Source: Taeniopygia guttata (taxonomy: Eukaryota; Chordata; Aves; Passeriformes; Estrildidae). Taken from it: 64,000 bases of DNA. The stretch spans positions 5,033,001-5,097,000 of the forward strand of contig NC_133034.1 of assembly GCF_048771995.1 (NCBI RefSeq). The letters are read 5' to 3'. The notes beneath the pieces were generated by a model. The model saw only the letters and a list, made by a program, of their open reading frames with translations, searched no databases and had not been told where the DNA came from. Shown piece by piece: positions 13,001-60,699 of this stretch (its first letter is position 1; every line of letters starts with the position of its first letter). The translations under genes and the position numbers were made by a program.

Positions 13001-16000
13001 GTTTCATGGATGCAGAGATTCAGAGAGAAGTGCTCCAAGCCAAACAAGCAGCTTTGCAGAATTTATAGCCCACAGGAACAGTGCTCAGCTTTGGAACAAC
13101 AGTTGTTTGAGATATCACACAAAAAAATCCAAATTATGCCCCTGGTATTGAGTCATACTGGCAGTAACTTAGTGTTCATGGTGAAGGAACTTTTTGAGTT
13201 TCAAGTCCTTTGAGACTTTAAAGCTGTCCAACAGTAAAGCAAATTACGCACTTGGTAAAGAAAAAAATCTTCAGCAAAAAACCCCATTCAAGTAAAAAAA
13301 AAAAAATTACTTCATTTGGCTATGAAGCTTGAATATTTTAATTTATAAACACTTTATTTAGGTAATGTGTTAAATACTTTGTTCTGGGGCTCCTCTTAAT
13401 TTTGACATATGGCTTTGAGAGACTGCTCATGATAGCCAGTGTGGAAAACAGCATTCAAATCCAAAGCTGCGAAACCAAATCACACAGGATACACACTGAA
13501 TTCAGTAAAATAATAGAAATTTAAATCTGAACACGCAGGCAGTGCTGTTGTGTACTAAAGCCAACTGTCATGAAGTCTATGCACCGTGTATAAAGCACAC
13601 AGCAGCTTGAGGGAGATGTGTGTCTGGTACCAGCTGCAAATCAGTATTGGTAGGAAAATGTTAAAATACATTTTCTCTCAAGAGCAGAAAAACAACAAAA
13701 AAAAAAACAAAAAAAAAAGGAAAGAGAAAAGAAAAATGGTTCTAGCAAATTTACAGTCATATGTCATTTTATTTATGAAGTGACTGGAAATAAAAAGCCT
13801 CTAAACTGACCCTCCTACAAGCACTTTACAGCCAGGACTGTAATTTCCCTTGCAAATTGCTTTACTCCACACTTCTCAACGGAAAAAATCCCATCACTCT
13901 GTCAGTGCAGTTTCCTAAGTGAATTTTTGTGTAACCTATACCTGCAAGCCACATGTCTTTGCAGAGGTGGAAAAAAATCCACCACTGTGAAAACCCAAAT
14001 TCCACAGCGGGAACAGTCATTACTGAGTTATGTAAGTTCACAGTACCACAAGCATTTCAATCAACAAAAAGCCTAACTACACTTTTTAAGTGCATATGCA
14101 TGAAGAATATTATAAATAGCTCAGTTATATGATTTCTAACCAGAGGCTCTATTCCTCAGAGAATTAGCTAAATGATGAATTTGAAATTTCAGCTGTTCAA
14201 GCTACTTAAGATCTTCTGTGAAAAAATGTGGAAAACTCATCATTTTCCTTTCAGCTGAGAAATTCAAAGCTGGCTGTGGAAACTATCTCGAATGTTCAGA
14301 AATTATTCCTCTGCTTGGTTCCTGCCCTACTTTTCTGAATGCTTACAGTTTGGAAAAGGTAACAATGCAGTCATTATATTAAACAGTACACAAATGTAAT
14401 TCAGCAAACAAATCTGAATGTGCTTTTCTTGCTTTCACTAGAGTGAGAGTACATCACTTCTGTACCTCCTTTCATAGAACTCCCAGGGGAACAGTGTGCA
14501 AAATACAACCTCCAACACACAGCTAAATCATGGCAGCTGAGCAAACACTCAGGATTCCAGGCATGCAAAGGACAGCTCTGTCTGATCTGCATGGTTCCAT
14601 CAACTGCACAGTGCTTGGGATGCACAGTTTGCAAAGCCATGAAGAATGGAAGAGCATTTCTTTATTAATATTTGGGGGGGTTAAATTATCAACAGCAAAT
14701 TAGATCTATATAGAGTGCATTTAGTTATGAGAAGAGATTTAAACTTCTAGTAACAATTTACTTGTTTGGAAAATGCTTTGGCAAATCCCAATGTGCAAGG
14801 TTAAGACGAACAGGGATCCACTGTAAGAACTAAAATTTCTTTCATTATTTCCCTTCCAGTATCCCAATAATAACAATGTGGACATCTCTGTGAAAATAAT
14901 GATGTTACACTTCAGACTGCACCAAAAGCTGGGCTCAATCACCACACAGGGTCTGCAGAAGTGGACCTGCTCTGACAAGTTCCATGCAAGCCACTGTAAA
15001 CCCTTCCATCAAACACCCACAGGCTTTAAAGCCTGTCAGTATTTCTACCCCATGTTCTAGTACAAACAGTAAGATCAGCAGGAAAAGCTTAAACCCAATA
15101 GGATTTAAAGATATAATTTTGAGATGTCTTAGAACTTTTAAATTAAAACAAAAGGGACAGGTTCCTTCAATCCATCTGGAAATAGCCTTGGTTGCCTTCC
15201 AGAGGAACCTGGCAATTCTTTAGGCAAAAAAACCCCCCCACATAAACAAGGTAGAATTATGAAAAGCTCCTCATGATAACTTCTAATGAAAATGTCCAAC
15301 ATCGTCCCACATAAAATTTCTAAATTTCCATAAAAGGAAAACATGAATAAAGACGCTTCAGATTTTGATATCGAGTATTTCAAAGAGAAACACGGATGGG
15401 CAAATAAACAAGGCAAAAAAGAAAAATCAAAGGTCTAATACTAGCAGTTCCATAAAAAACAGGCAACTTTATTCTAGCAAGGATAACTACAAATTTATTG
15501 AACGTTCAGGGAGGTGGCTCTAGGGCAGGTTCCCATGACTACCCAGGCAGCGGGAGCACAGGGGGCTGCTGCAGGCTGTGCACACGCGGCCGGGGCTGCT
15601 GGAGGCAGTGCTGAGGCTGCCACGGTACCTGCGGAGTTCTCGCCGTTCTGCTCATCCCGCAGGCTCTGCTGGCTCAGCTCTGTCACCAAGCGAACCGCCT
15701 GCTTCCTCCCCTCCTCGTCCCCCGACTCCTCCGACTCGATCCTCTTATCAACTGCACAAGACACAGAACGGCAGAGTTAGGCTTTTCCCAGCAGAGGGGC
15801 ACAGGGCAGGAGTAGCAAGCAGATAAAATAACCAGGATTCACATAAACGACTAGGCAGTTAGTAGAAATCCTAAGTTAACTAAATGAAAGGTTTAGTCTT
15901 AAATAAAAGGCCTCTTACCCCTTGTTTCTACTTTGATTTTGGATGCACTTTTTCCTCCCCTCACATCTTCCTAAAACCAACAATCTGGGAAGAAGACTGG

Positions 16001-16664
16001 AGGAAAAAGGAAATTTCTTAGATCAATGAAGTGCAATTCCAAAGATTACGGAGATGGAATTAGAACGATTACATTTTAAGAGCTTTTAGAATATATATTA
16101 AAAAAAATCAGTATCATGTACAATAGTACCAATGACACGAAGTGAAGGCATCGATAAAAAAATCCTCGCAGATAAGAGCAACCTCCCCAGAACAACCTGT
16201 CAGGTCCCTTCATGTTTACCGAGTGGTGGCCACCCTGAGCCTGGACCAGAAGAAGCTCCTCGCTCCTCGCCCCCTCCTCAGTCTTTCCTCTCCTTACACC
16301 AGGGGACTGAGGAAAACCAGCGCCATCCAGAAGGTTTCTTTCTGCTTATCTATACTTTTCACGTCACGGTTATCTCCAGAACCCCGCTCCTTCTCCCTGC
16401 GGCACACGGAGCCCACGGGCACCCGCCGTGCGATGACACCGGCCCGGCAGGGCCCGGCCACTGGCCTCGGGCTGGACACGCGGCGGCTGCACGACTCCGG
16501 AGGGCCAACAACCCCCGGCCCAGCGCGCAGCTGGCAGCCGTACGGCCCGGAGGCGGCGCTGGAGCAGCCGGCCGCGCCGCCCCGACCCCGCAGCCCCGCA
16601 GCAGCCCCGGCGGGCTCTCACCCTCCATCATCTCCTGCGGCCCCGCTCCGCTCTCCGCCGCCAT
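881..16664 (-). CDS. PPP1R7: PPP1R7 (SDS22), protein phosphatase 1 regulatory subunit 7
   Basis: Ten coding exons on the minus strand: 16664-16622, 15751-15629, 11583-11528, 10573-10508, 9879-9749, 8892-8730, 5628-5512, 4267-4163, 3324-3238 and 1057-881 (TGA at 883-881). They sum to 1068 nt, or 355 aa, against about 360 aa in human. All introns are GT-AG and all phases fit. The product is a nuclear and cytosolic leucine-rich-repeat protein that binds the catalytic subunit of protein phosphatase 1 and controls its assembly and targeting. The sequence shows an acidic N-terminus, then a run of about eleven 22-residue SDS22-type repeats with the L..L.L..N.I..IE.L pattern, then an LRR cap ending in QIDATFVRF. 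The start was chosen because MAAESGAG matches the known N-terminus and splices in frame. The gene is intact and shares a CpG promoter with PASK. Confidence 0.96.
1058..5511 (-). other. PPP1R7: PPP1R7 introns 7-9
   Basis: Introns occupy 1058-3237, 3325-4162 and 4268-5511. Apart from a CR1 fragment at 5163-5455 I see only unique AT-rich sequence. Confidence 0.7.
5163..5457 (+). repeat. CR1 LINE fragment (3' end)
   Basis: A 5'-truncated CR1 tail in plus orientation inside a PPP1R7 intron. It contains the typical string around GTTAGGAAGAAATTC, then GGTGTCCTGCCCAT, and ends with CCTTCCAACCCAAACC followed by a decayed ATTCTGTGA unit, the usual CR1 3' terminus. It is antisense to the host gene. Confidence 0.88.
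5629..8729 (-). other. PPP1R7: PPP1R7 intron 6
   Basis: A 3.1-kb intron with no gene. It holds a 24/25-bp tandem pair at 7681-7729 and one copy of a 30-bp sequence (6934-6963) that recurs exactly at 10077-10106. Confidence 0.75.
7681..7729. repeat. Two-copy tandem repeat, about 24 bp
   Basis: TAGATTTATCCCCCTAAATA and its flank recur directly next to themselves with one base missing. This is a simple local duplication in an intron. Confidence 0.8.
11528..16664 (-). other. PPP1R7: PPP1R7 coding exons 1-3: acidic N-terminal region
   Basis: Exon 1 codes 14 residues plus one base, exon 2 (15751-15629) codes the conserved [12 protein letters not shown] stretch, and exon 3 (11583-11528) codes [10 protein letters not shown]. 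This is the charged leader before the repeats. The linker between the last two blocks (ENSAGEAET) is shorter than in human, which explains most of the five-residue length difference. Confidence 0.9.
11584..15628 (-). other. PPP1R7: PPP1R7 intron 2 (4.0 kb)
   Basis: AT-rich unique sequence with several A and T runs, for example near 12738-12756 and 13685-13735. No exon, RNA gene or recognisable transposon was found. Confidence 0.65.
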
Positions 16665-17330
16665 AACGCTCCTCCTCCCACCGCCCCTTCCGGAAACCGC
16701 CTCCGCCGCCGCCGCGCCCAATCACAGCGCGCCGCTGCCGCCGCGCCGCAGCCAATCGCCCGCAGCCGGCGCGCCCAGGAGGCGGGGCAGAGCCCGCCCA
16801 CACCCCAGCGCGCATGCGCTGCGCCCCGCTGCCTCCTGGGAGTCGTAGTTTTCTGCAGGAGGGGGGAGAAGCGGCCGGGAGCTGTCCGGCGCCTGGAGCC
16901 GGACGCGTTACGCTCTTCTTTGGGCCTCGTCCTTCCGCCTCCAAAGCCCTGGGAGGAACAGAGGAACAGCTACCGCCCTGCGGAACGGCCTTCCACCCGC
17001 AGCCCCCCGCCCCCGGAGCAGGTCGGCCGTGCTGCCTCGGGGGCACCGCGAGTGGCGGGGAAGGGGAGGCCGGCGGGAGCAGCGAACCCCCGGGCGTTCG
17101 AGCTGTTCGCGCCTCCCGCGCTGCGGCCCCATTTGCTGCTCGCCGTGCCACTCTCACACCGCCCGTGCCCATTGGGTGCCGGGGCGCTCGGTCCCGCCCC
17201 CGCCTTTTCCGGCCCTCCGCCTGCGCCGGGCCGCCCTGAGGGGACACGGCTGTGACCGCAGCGGTGCGTCCCGTCCCGTCCCGTCCCGTCCTGTCCCGGT
17301 GGGGGCCGCGGGGGTCCGGCCGGCACCCTG
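16400..17330. promoter_or_regulatory. Bidirectional CpG-island promoter, PPP1R7/PASK
   Basis: A dense CpG stretch between the divergent genes. Visible motifs are CCAAT at 16718-16722 and 16752-16756, an ETS-like CTTCCGG near 16687-16693, a perfect NRF1 palindrome GCGCATGCGC at 16810-16819, and ACTACGACTCCCAG on the minus strand at 16849-16836. The last fits the ACTAYRNNNCCCR promoter motif. There is no TATA box. A short GTCCC tandem run lies near 17269-17299. The start sites are inferred: PPP1R7 probably between 16700 and 16850, PASK further right. A head-to-head island of this kind suggests housekeeping expression of both genes. Confidence 0.8.
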
Positions 17331-18463
17331 GGTGGGAGGGAGGCAGCTGCGCTACACTTGCTGATTCAAAACCGCGAGTTATATATTGGTGGCTCCAGCA
17401 TAGGGAACGGGACGTGCCCTGGCTTGTCTGGCCCCTACTGCTGGACCGAATAGCGGCCACTGTGGTGTTTCACCCCAGAGACGCTCCTGGCTAGCTGGAT
17501 GTCGCAGCTGGGCACATGGAGACAAATCCAGGCAAGCCGGGGCTCAGGGGACGGCAGGATGGAGCTTCCCTGGCAGAGGGTCTGCTCCCTCAGGTTTCCT
17601 GCTATCGGAGAGGCTTTTAAGGCTATGAGGAAGGAAAGGAGTGGGTCTGATGGAGGGTTTAATCCAGAGTTTTTATTCTGGCCCGCAAGCCTCTGAATGT
17701 AGCAGCAGTTCCAAGCAGAACTGTGAATCCTGTCACTGCTCCATCAGAACTCCCGGACCGCCTGGTTCCCCTCTCTCTTACCTGGGGGAGGGGACAGGGG
17801 AAGGGATAAGGAGCCACCAACCAGGTACGGGAGAGGAGGTCTCAGGAGGTCTCAGAGCTGTCCCCCGGGGGTGAAGGGCAGCCTTTGAACTTGCCCAATC
17901 ACTCCACGAACTTTTGGAATGCCAGGAGTGACAGACAGTGCTGGCAGGGGTCAGGGCGGGGAAAGGCGGAGTGACTTGACACACCTGGAGGGACACCTTC
18001 AGGGGAGGGACCAGCGGCCCTGGGATAAACCATGAAATCACCACAACAGCGAGTGACTTTCCAAATTATCCAGAGGTTTTGGTTTCAAAGCCAGCAGAAA
18101 GGAAGGAGGGTGCTGGGTGGGTGCTCAGCAGCTCTGACAGAAAGAAATGTGGTGGTGGCGTCTTGTTGGTCACTCGTGTCCTGCGGAAGCGTCTGGCTTG
18201 GAAGGGACCCAGAAGGATCATGGAATCCAGCTTCTCAGTGAATAGCCCTGAGAGGGATGGAACCCTCACCTGGGCAAGATGCCAAGTCAGCAGTCAGCTG
18301 TGGATAATAACCACACAGCACACAGCCCAACCTCAGGGCAGGAGCTCAGGAATGAGGATTCTGCTGTCAGCTGCAGGGGTGTGGCTGGGCCAGAAGGCAT
18401 TGTCACCTGCCAGCGTTGGTCCCTGCTTCGGGCCTGACTCTGTGTCCTTTGATTCTCTTGCAG
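17331..18463 (+). other. PASK: Probable PASK 5' UTR intron
   Basis: Between the CpG island and the first coding exon, whose acceptor (TTGATTCTCTTGCAG) ends at 18463. A noncoding first exon in the island must exist if that acceptor is used; its donor was not pinned down. A weak CR1-like stretch lies near 18190-18270. Confidence 0.5.
18190..18270. repeat. Possible old CR1-like fragment
   Basis: The words GGAAGGGACCCAGAAGGATCATGGA followed by TGAATAGCCC and GATGGAACCC resemble decayed internal avian CR1-type sequence. Matching is from memory only. Confidence 0.3.
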
Positions 18464-18478
18464 ATGGTGGCTCCCTAA
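18464..18478 (+). promoter_or_regulatory. Four-codon upstream ORF in the PASK leader
   Basis: ATGGTGGCTCCCTAA lies at the very start of the exon that carries the PASK start, 27 nt before the main ATG. It encodes Met-Val-Ala-Pro. Its TAA is also the in-frame stop just upstream of the PASK reading frame, which makes 18506 the first usable in-frame ATG. Confidence 0.6.
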
Positions 18479-18505
18479 GTGTGGCCTGGTGACCAGAACG
18501 TGATC

Positions 18506-35824
<17,319 letters not shown>

Positions 35825-36090
35825 AGGCTTCTTCATCTAGGGACGACTTAGAACTAAGTATGAGCTCAGTTAGCAGGACAGGTCCCATTGGAAGGTTACC
35901 TGCTGACACCCACATATACTCAGTTTATTACTGTTCTTACCCAGGACATGTTTCAGAGATGTGAGGGGAAGATTTTAATATTTAAGTTGCTCATAACTTG
36001 GAAAACATTTTTATTGCCTGGTTTTACTTTTTATATGTAGCTTATATATTTTTATGAAAATTGAATTAATAAATGAATGATAATATTGCT
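35825..36090 (+). other. PASK: PASK 3' untranslated region
   Basis: About 265 nt from the stop to just past the AATAAA at 36068-36073. Confidence 0.75.
36068..36073 (+). terminator. PASK polyadenylation signal (AATAAA)
   Basis: A canonical hexamer 244 nt after the PASK stop, followed by a T/G-rich stretch. Confidence 0.8.
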
Positions 36091-36433
36091 GTTAGTTTTC
36101 TGGAATGTGTGTGCACAAAGGAGACTCAAAACCAGACATGTAATCACATTATTTGGGTAGGAGGGGTAGGTTGGTAGTGTCCCTTTTTTTTTTAACATGA
36201 GAGTCCTGTCTATATTCAGGAAAACAGTTCTCGATTTTGATGAGACAGAGATATTGGGAAGAAAAAATAGATTCAATAAAGAGAATTTGGTCGAGATACA
36301 AGGAGCAGGAATATTTTGGGGTACAGGTCAGCCAGGGTCAGGCTGCCTGGGAGGAAATGCTGGGAAAAGGCAGCGGTTTGGCTGGCTGCTGCAGCTCTGC
36401 AGAGAACCAACCAGACTTGGCTTAATTTACTAA
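36091..36433. other. PASK-MTERF4 spacer, left part
   Basis: No gene. On the minus strand part of it (AATTCTCTTTATTGAATC and TCTCTGTCTCATC) has the look of LTR-type sequence, so it may be a further piece of the neighbouring element or another one. This is not resolved. Confidence 0.4.
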
Positions 36434-37099
36434 TGTTATAAATGAAAATTTATTCAGCCAAATTAAAAATAAAAATAGTTTTATTAATGGTCAAATTTTA
36501 TCTAGCCAGCCAAGGAATAAAAAACAGTGCTAAGCCCGGGGATCAACCCTGGCTGTGCAACAAGAAGTCAGCCTCAGCAGAGGTTTTCCCCTATGCCCAC
36601 ACACCTCCATCCTGGCACAAGAGGTTTTTATAGGGAAAATTCCACCTGAGGCCAAGATTTTGGCAGTCAGTCTTTTCTTCTATTCAGAGTCCATAGGTTA
36701 ATAAGATTTTCGTTTTTGGTGATGAGGAAGAACAGTTCAGTGTCCGGAGTTGTTGAATCCCTTGATGGAATTTACAGGAACCCTGCATTCACATGTATCT
36801 GCCCGAGGATTTCCATGAGATCCATCTCTGGTCACTTATGCGATGATCAGCGCCTGGGCATCCAGTATCTCCCCAGACATCTCACTCTCCTGGCTGAGCC
36901 ACATCCTTTTACTTGTAAATCGGGTTCCAATATACACCAGGTCTCGCCGGCGGGGAGGGGGGGGCTTCTAATACAAAGGAACATAATCTAACAAGTATCC
37001 AATATTACATATTTCATACAAGGAGTGGCGCCAATTATGCTTACTACACATAACACTAATTAGGTTTGTATCCAGCTCTGGACTCTGCTATCTCCAACA
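36434..37099 (-). mobile_element. Probable solo LTR of an avian endogenous retrovirus
   Basis: About 666 bp bounded on the minus strand by TGTTGGAGATAG and TTTATAACA, a TGTT...AACA inverted pair. Read on that strand it has a U3-like stretch, a TATA box (CCTATAAAA near 36633-36625) and AATAAA signals near its 3' end (about 36485-36480 and 36456-36451). No internal coding region or second LTR is present, so it is a solo relic. I saw no clear target-site duplication, so the left edge is uncertain. The family could not be named. It is moderately old. Confidence 0.55.
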
Positions 37100-37313
37100 C
37101 TTGACCTCACCTGCGTTCTGTAGCACCGCGCCCCGGCGGGATCGGCTGTGCGGGCACCGGAGCGGACGAGCCGCTCTGCCCGCGCTCTCCCCAGGGCACC
37201 GGGCTGCCCGGAGAGCCCAGCCGGCCGCTCCTCCCGACCCGCAGGCGCTGCCCGGGGCGGGTCGCGGCCGCTCCGGGGCGGAGCGGGGCGGGCCCGGGCC
37301 CCACGGCGCGGCC
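37100..37313 (+). promoter_or_regulatory. MTERF4 CpG promoter and 5' UTR
   Basis: Very GC-rich sequence with GC boxes (GGGGCGGAGCGGGGCGGG near 37276-37293) and no TATA box, squeezed into about 210 bp between the LTR and the MTERF4 ATG. Confidence 0.65.
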
Positions 37314-38354
37314 ATGGCGGGGCGGCTGCTGCTGCTGCGCGGCGCGGGGAGGGCGCTGCGGCCGGGCCGGGCGCTCCCCGCCGCCCCCGGGCCTTGCGCC
37401 CGCCGCGGCTGCGGGGAGCTGGCGGGGCTGCGGGCCATGGGCTTCAGCCAGGAGCAGGCCCGGCGGCTCCTGGCGCTGCAGCCCCGGCTCGGCCCCGAGC
37501 ACCGGGAGGCGGCGGCGGCGCAGCTGCTGCTGCTGGGGCTGAGCGCCGAGGCCGCCCTGGCGCTGCTGGAGCGGAGCCCGGCGCTGCTGCGGCTGCCCGC
37601 GGAGCGACTCCGGGAGCGCGCCGAGGAGCTGCGGCGCCTGGGGCTGGACGGAGGTAGGGCAGCGAGCGGGGCTGCGGGGGGAACAGCGGGGCTCTGCCGC
37701 CGAGCTGCCGGCCGCTGACCCGCTGCCCGCAGGCCGGCTGCAGCGGGCGGCGAGCCGCTGCCCGCAGCTCTTCCACGTGCCGCGGAAGAGGCTGGAGGCG
37801 GCGGTGCGGCTGCTGCGGGAGCGCTGCCTTTTCACGGCGGAGCAGCTGCGGGAAGTGCTGGGGACCTGCCCCGCCGTCCTGCTGGAGGAGCCGCACACCC
37901 TCCATCACCAGTTCCAGGTGAGGACCGAGACCCACGTTCCTGCCAGAAGCGGCTGCGGGAATAGGGCTGTGCCTGACACCCCCCGTTCCGCCCGCAGTAC
38001 GCTTACTTCAGAATGGGGGTCCAGCAGAAGGAGATGGTGAAGGCTCGGCTCTTCCAAATGCCCTTTGCCGAGCTCCGGAATCGGCACATCTTCCTGGAGC
38101 GCCGGGGGCTCTATGAGACCCCACACAAAGGACAGACCCAAACTAGTAACCCAAAACTGAAGGACATCCTTCAGCTCCCAGAGAAAGACTTCCTGGCCAG
38201 CCTGGCCTACTCTACTCCAGAGGAGTTTGAGGTCTTCAAGAAGCTGCTGGCTCGAGAGGAGGAGGAGAAGAAGGAAGAGGAGGATGTGGATGCACTGTAC
38301 ACAGAGGATGATGATGATTTGGACAGCGATGAAAGTAAAACAGCCGGGGAGTGA
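37314..38354 (+). CDS. MTERF4: MTERF4, mitochondrial transcription termination factor 4
   Basis: Three exons: 37314-37653, 37733-37917 and 37998-38354 (TGA). They sum to 882 nt, or 293 aa; human is about 381, and the difference is mostly at the N-terminus and the acidic tail. MTERF4 works in the mitochondrial matrix, where it binds rRNA and recruits the methyltransferase NSUN4 for large-subunit assembly. Residues 1-34 (MAGRLLLLRGAGRALRPGR and on) are Arg/Leu/Ala-rich without acids, as in a mitochondrial targeting peptide. mTERF-type helix repeats follow, with MGFSQEQARRLLALQPRL and LLLLGLSAEAALALL. Exon 3 carries AYFRMGV, ELRNRHIFLERRGLYETP and EEFEVFKKLLAREEEE, clear matches to the human C-terminus, then an Asp/Glu tail. 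Both introns are tiny (79 and 80 nt) and exon 1 is extremely GC-rich. Confidence 0.93.
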
Positions 38355-38472
38355 GGAGGTGAAGCTCTGAGGTGCCAGCCCTCCCGGGCCGCTGCACTCA
38401 CTGGGTGCTTTGGGCTCCCACGCCACACCAGCACAACCTGGGGTGACTGCAGGACCCCATGGGTGGGGTACC

Positions 38473-38478
38473 AATAAA
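38473..38478 (+). terminator. MTERF4 polyadenylation signal (AATAAA)
   Basis: A canonical hexamer 118 nt after the MTERF4 stop, so the 3' UTR is only about 140 nt. Confidence 0.8.
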
Positions 38479-38554
38479 TCCCATCTGTCAAATACAACAG
38501 CACTCATTTTTCTCCTCCTTGACCAACTACTTAAAAAAAGCAAAACAAAACAAA

Positions 38555-40683
38555 CCAGTTTCCATAAAGTGTTTTTATTAAAAAAAAAATCAAACAAAAA
38601 TCCCTAATTTATTTCCAAGACTAGGTTAAAACCTTCCAGCTGCATTACATACTGAGCCAGCTGTGGGACAAGAGGCTGTGGGATGCTCTGCTGGCTGGCA
38701 GTGGGACCAAGCTTCCTGGTGCTGTGGGGACAAATCCTGTGGATACAGAACTGTCCCATGGCAGGGCCACATCCACCTCCACAGCCCATGTCAGTGCTGA
38801 TCTCGTGGCTGGCAGAGCAGGGGTGCAAATACTTTGAGACCACAGCTCCAAACTCTCCTGTCTGGGTTTCCCCTTACCCTGCTCTTCCTGGTAGGGAGGG
38901 CTGGCAGCTTCTCCTGCCCTGGGAAGGCAGGGCTGCTGTGCTTGCCAGGCAGCTGGGGCAGGACCAGGCAGCCTTGGAGGAAAACAGGGCATGTCTGTCC
39001 TGTGGGAGCAAAGCTAGAGGTGGTGCAGGAGGGGAGCAGCACACGGGCCAGCTGGTCGTGGCTTCACATTGCCCCTGCCCCCAGGCTGAGCACTGTTACC
39101 ACTGCTCTGGGGAGGAAGAGGGTGGTGGCAGGAGCACTGAAACTCCTGGGCCTGCCCTGCTCTGAGAGCATCTTCCAAGCTGCTGCTTGAGACATGTGGC
39201 TGAGCAACAGAGCCCTGCTTGGCAGGAGGGGAGGCCCTCCCCACCAGAATAATCCCACTCTGCTGGGGCCATGACGCTCTATACCATAACTGCGATATAT
39301 CTCTGGTATGTGTTAATTTATAATATACACCGTGTACGTTAATACACAAATCTATGTTTAACTAGTGTTGTCATACAAACTCACAAAAACTAGGAATGTT
39401 TCTAAGCTACACTTTTTATTTCCTTGCCTGCCCTGCTGCAGTGCTGGTCCTCTCCTCCACATAACCCTGCAGCACTGGTGCCACAGGGAAGTGCAGTGCG
39501 AGGGGCTGGCATGTGGGGCTGGCTTCCTCAGCAAGCCTCTGCTGTGCCCTGCACTGGTGTGGAGGCAACTACAAGTGTGGTGGTACTGACATGCCTCATC
39601 TGACAGATTTCACCCTACAGATCACATTTTAAATGCTTTTTAGGTGCTCTGTTGGCTTCTGAGCTGGATATTTGGTTAAAACCAGGGCTTGTTTACAAAG
39701 CAAAGAAAAAAAGGCAGGCAGTATAAGATGCCTCAGTTTCCCCTGCTAGAGCAGAGGAAACAGGAATGCTCCTCTACTCCCTGTGCTCACCTCACCACTC
39801 GGAGCTGCTCACCATTTCTAACTCATCTACAGAGGCTGCTCCTCAGAGCATATTTTGGGGGGCCAGATTTCAGGTGATGGCTAAAGCTTTTTGGTCTGCA
39901 TTAAACTGTTTTATTTGAGGGTTATAGGTAATTTAGAACCTTGGATTATGAAAGCAGATGCTGTTGGCAAGGAGCTGGGCTGATCCCTGAGTGAAGCGGG
40001 GAGCCCGTCGCTTGTGCAGAGTGGCTGGGGGTGCTGAGCAGGGCTGGCCCCCTCAAGGGGCACTGGTGCTCAGCTCCTCAGGGAGAGAGGGGGCCAGCAA
40101 AGGCAGTGCTGGGCCAGCAGGGGGAAAGGGAGCACTACTCAGTGTGCTGATCCAGCTGCGTGTCCCTAATGGGCTGGAGGAGAGGGAGAGGTTGACACCA
40201 GGCAGGAAGGCTCCCCTGCTGTGTTCAACCCAGTGAGCAGATCGGATCTTCCTGGTGTTCAAAAAGCCCTTAGATGTGGAAAGATGAAGCTTCTACTGCT
40301 TTAAACCCTGTGGAGGAGCAGGAGTAAAATGAGCCGGTGTGCAGTTTGCCAAATGCCCTGCAGCTGGCCTCTTCCCACCCTGTGCACCAGTCTTGTGCTG
40401 AGAGAAGGGGAGCAGCTGCCTCCAGGACTCCAGCCTTTGCCTGGCCCTTTTTATGCAGGAATCTCTTGTTCAGGTGGAGCTGCAGAGCCAGGGGGAAGCA
40501 GAGCATTGCCTCCTGCTTCTCTACCCCAGCCACAACTAGGAACCTTCAGCCATAAGCCCTCAGACCCCCTCGACATGGTGGCATGAGCTAGGGTTCTGCC
40601 CTGGCCTGCACCGATCTCCCTGACTCCCTGCATGAGAAATGCCCCTGCCTGCATCTGAGGAGAGCTGGAGCAGGTACTTACTT
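38555..40683 (-). other. SNED1: SNED1 3' untranslated region (about 2.1 kb)
   Basis: No reading frame of note runs through it. A good splice-donor sequence (GTAAGT) begins two bases after the SNED1 stop codon, so an intron in the 3' UTR is possible. The extent is inferred from the only convincing poly(A) signal. Confidence 0.55.
38574..38579 (-). terminator. SNED1 polyadenylation signal (AATAAA)
   Basis: AATAAA on the minus strand, about 100 bp from the facing MTERF4 signal. It sits next to an A run on the plus strand and fits as the end of the long SNED1 3' UTR. Confidence 0.6.
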
Positions 40684-60680
<19,997 letters not shown>

Positions 60681-60699
60681 CCCACCCAAAAACCACGCG

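Noticed and set aside
16618-17460. 280-aa minus-strand frame across the CpG island
   Set aside because: Pro/Arg/Gly-rich composition typical of stop-poor GC-rich DNA. It overlaps the promoters and part of PPP1R7 exon 1 in another frame.
37107-37935. Long minus-strand frames opposite MTERF4 exons 1-2
   Set aside because: Shadow frames in very GC-rich DNA; the plus strand carries the conserved protein.
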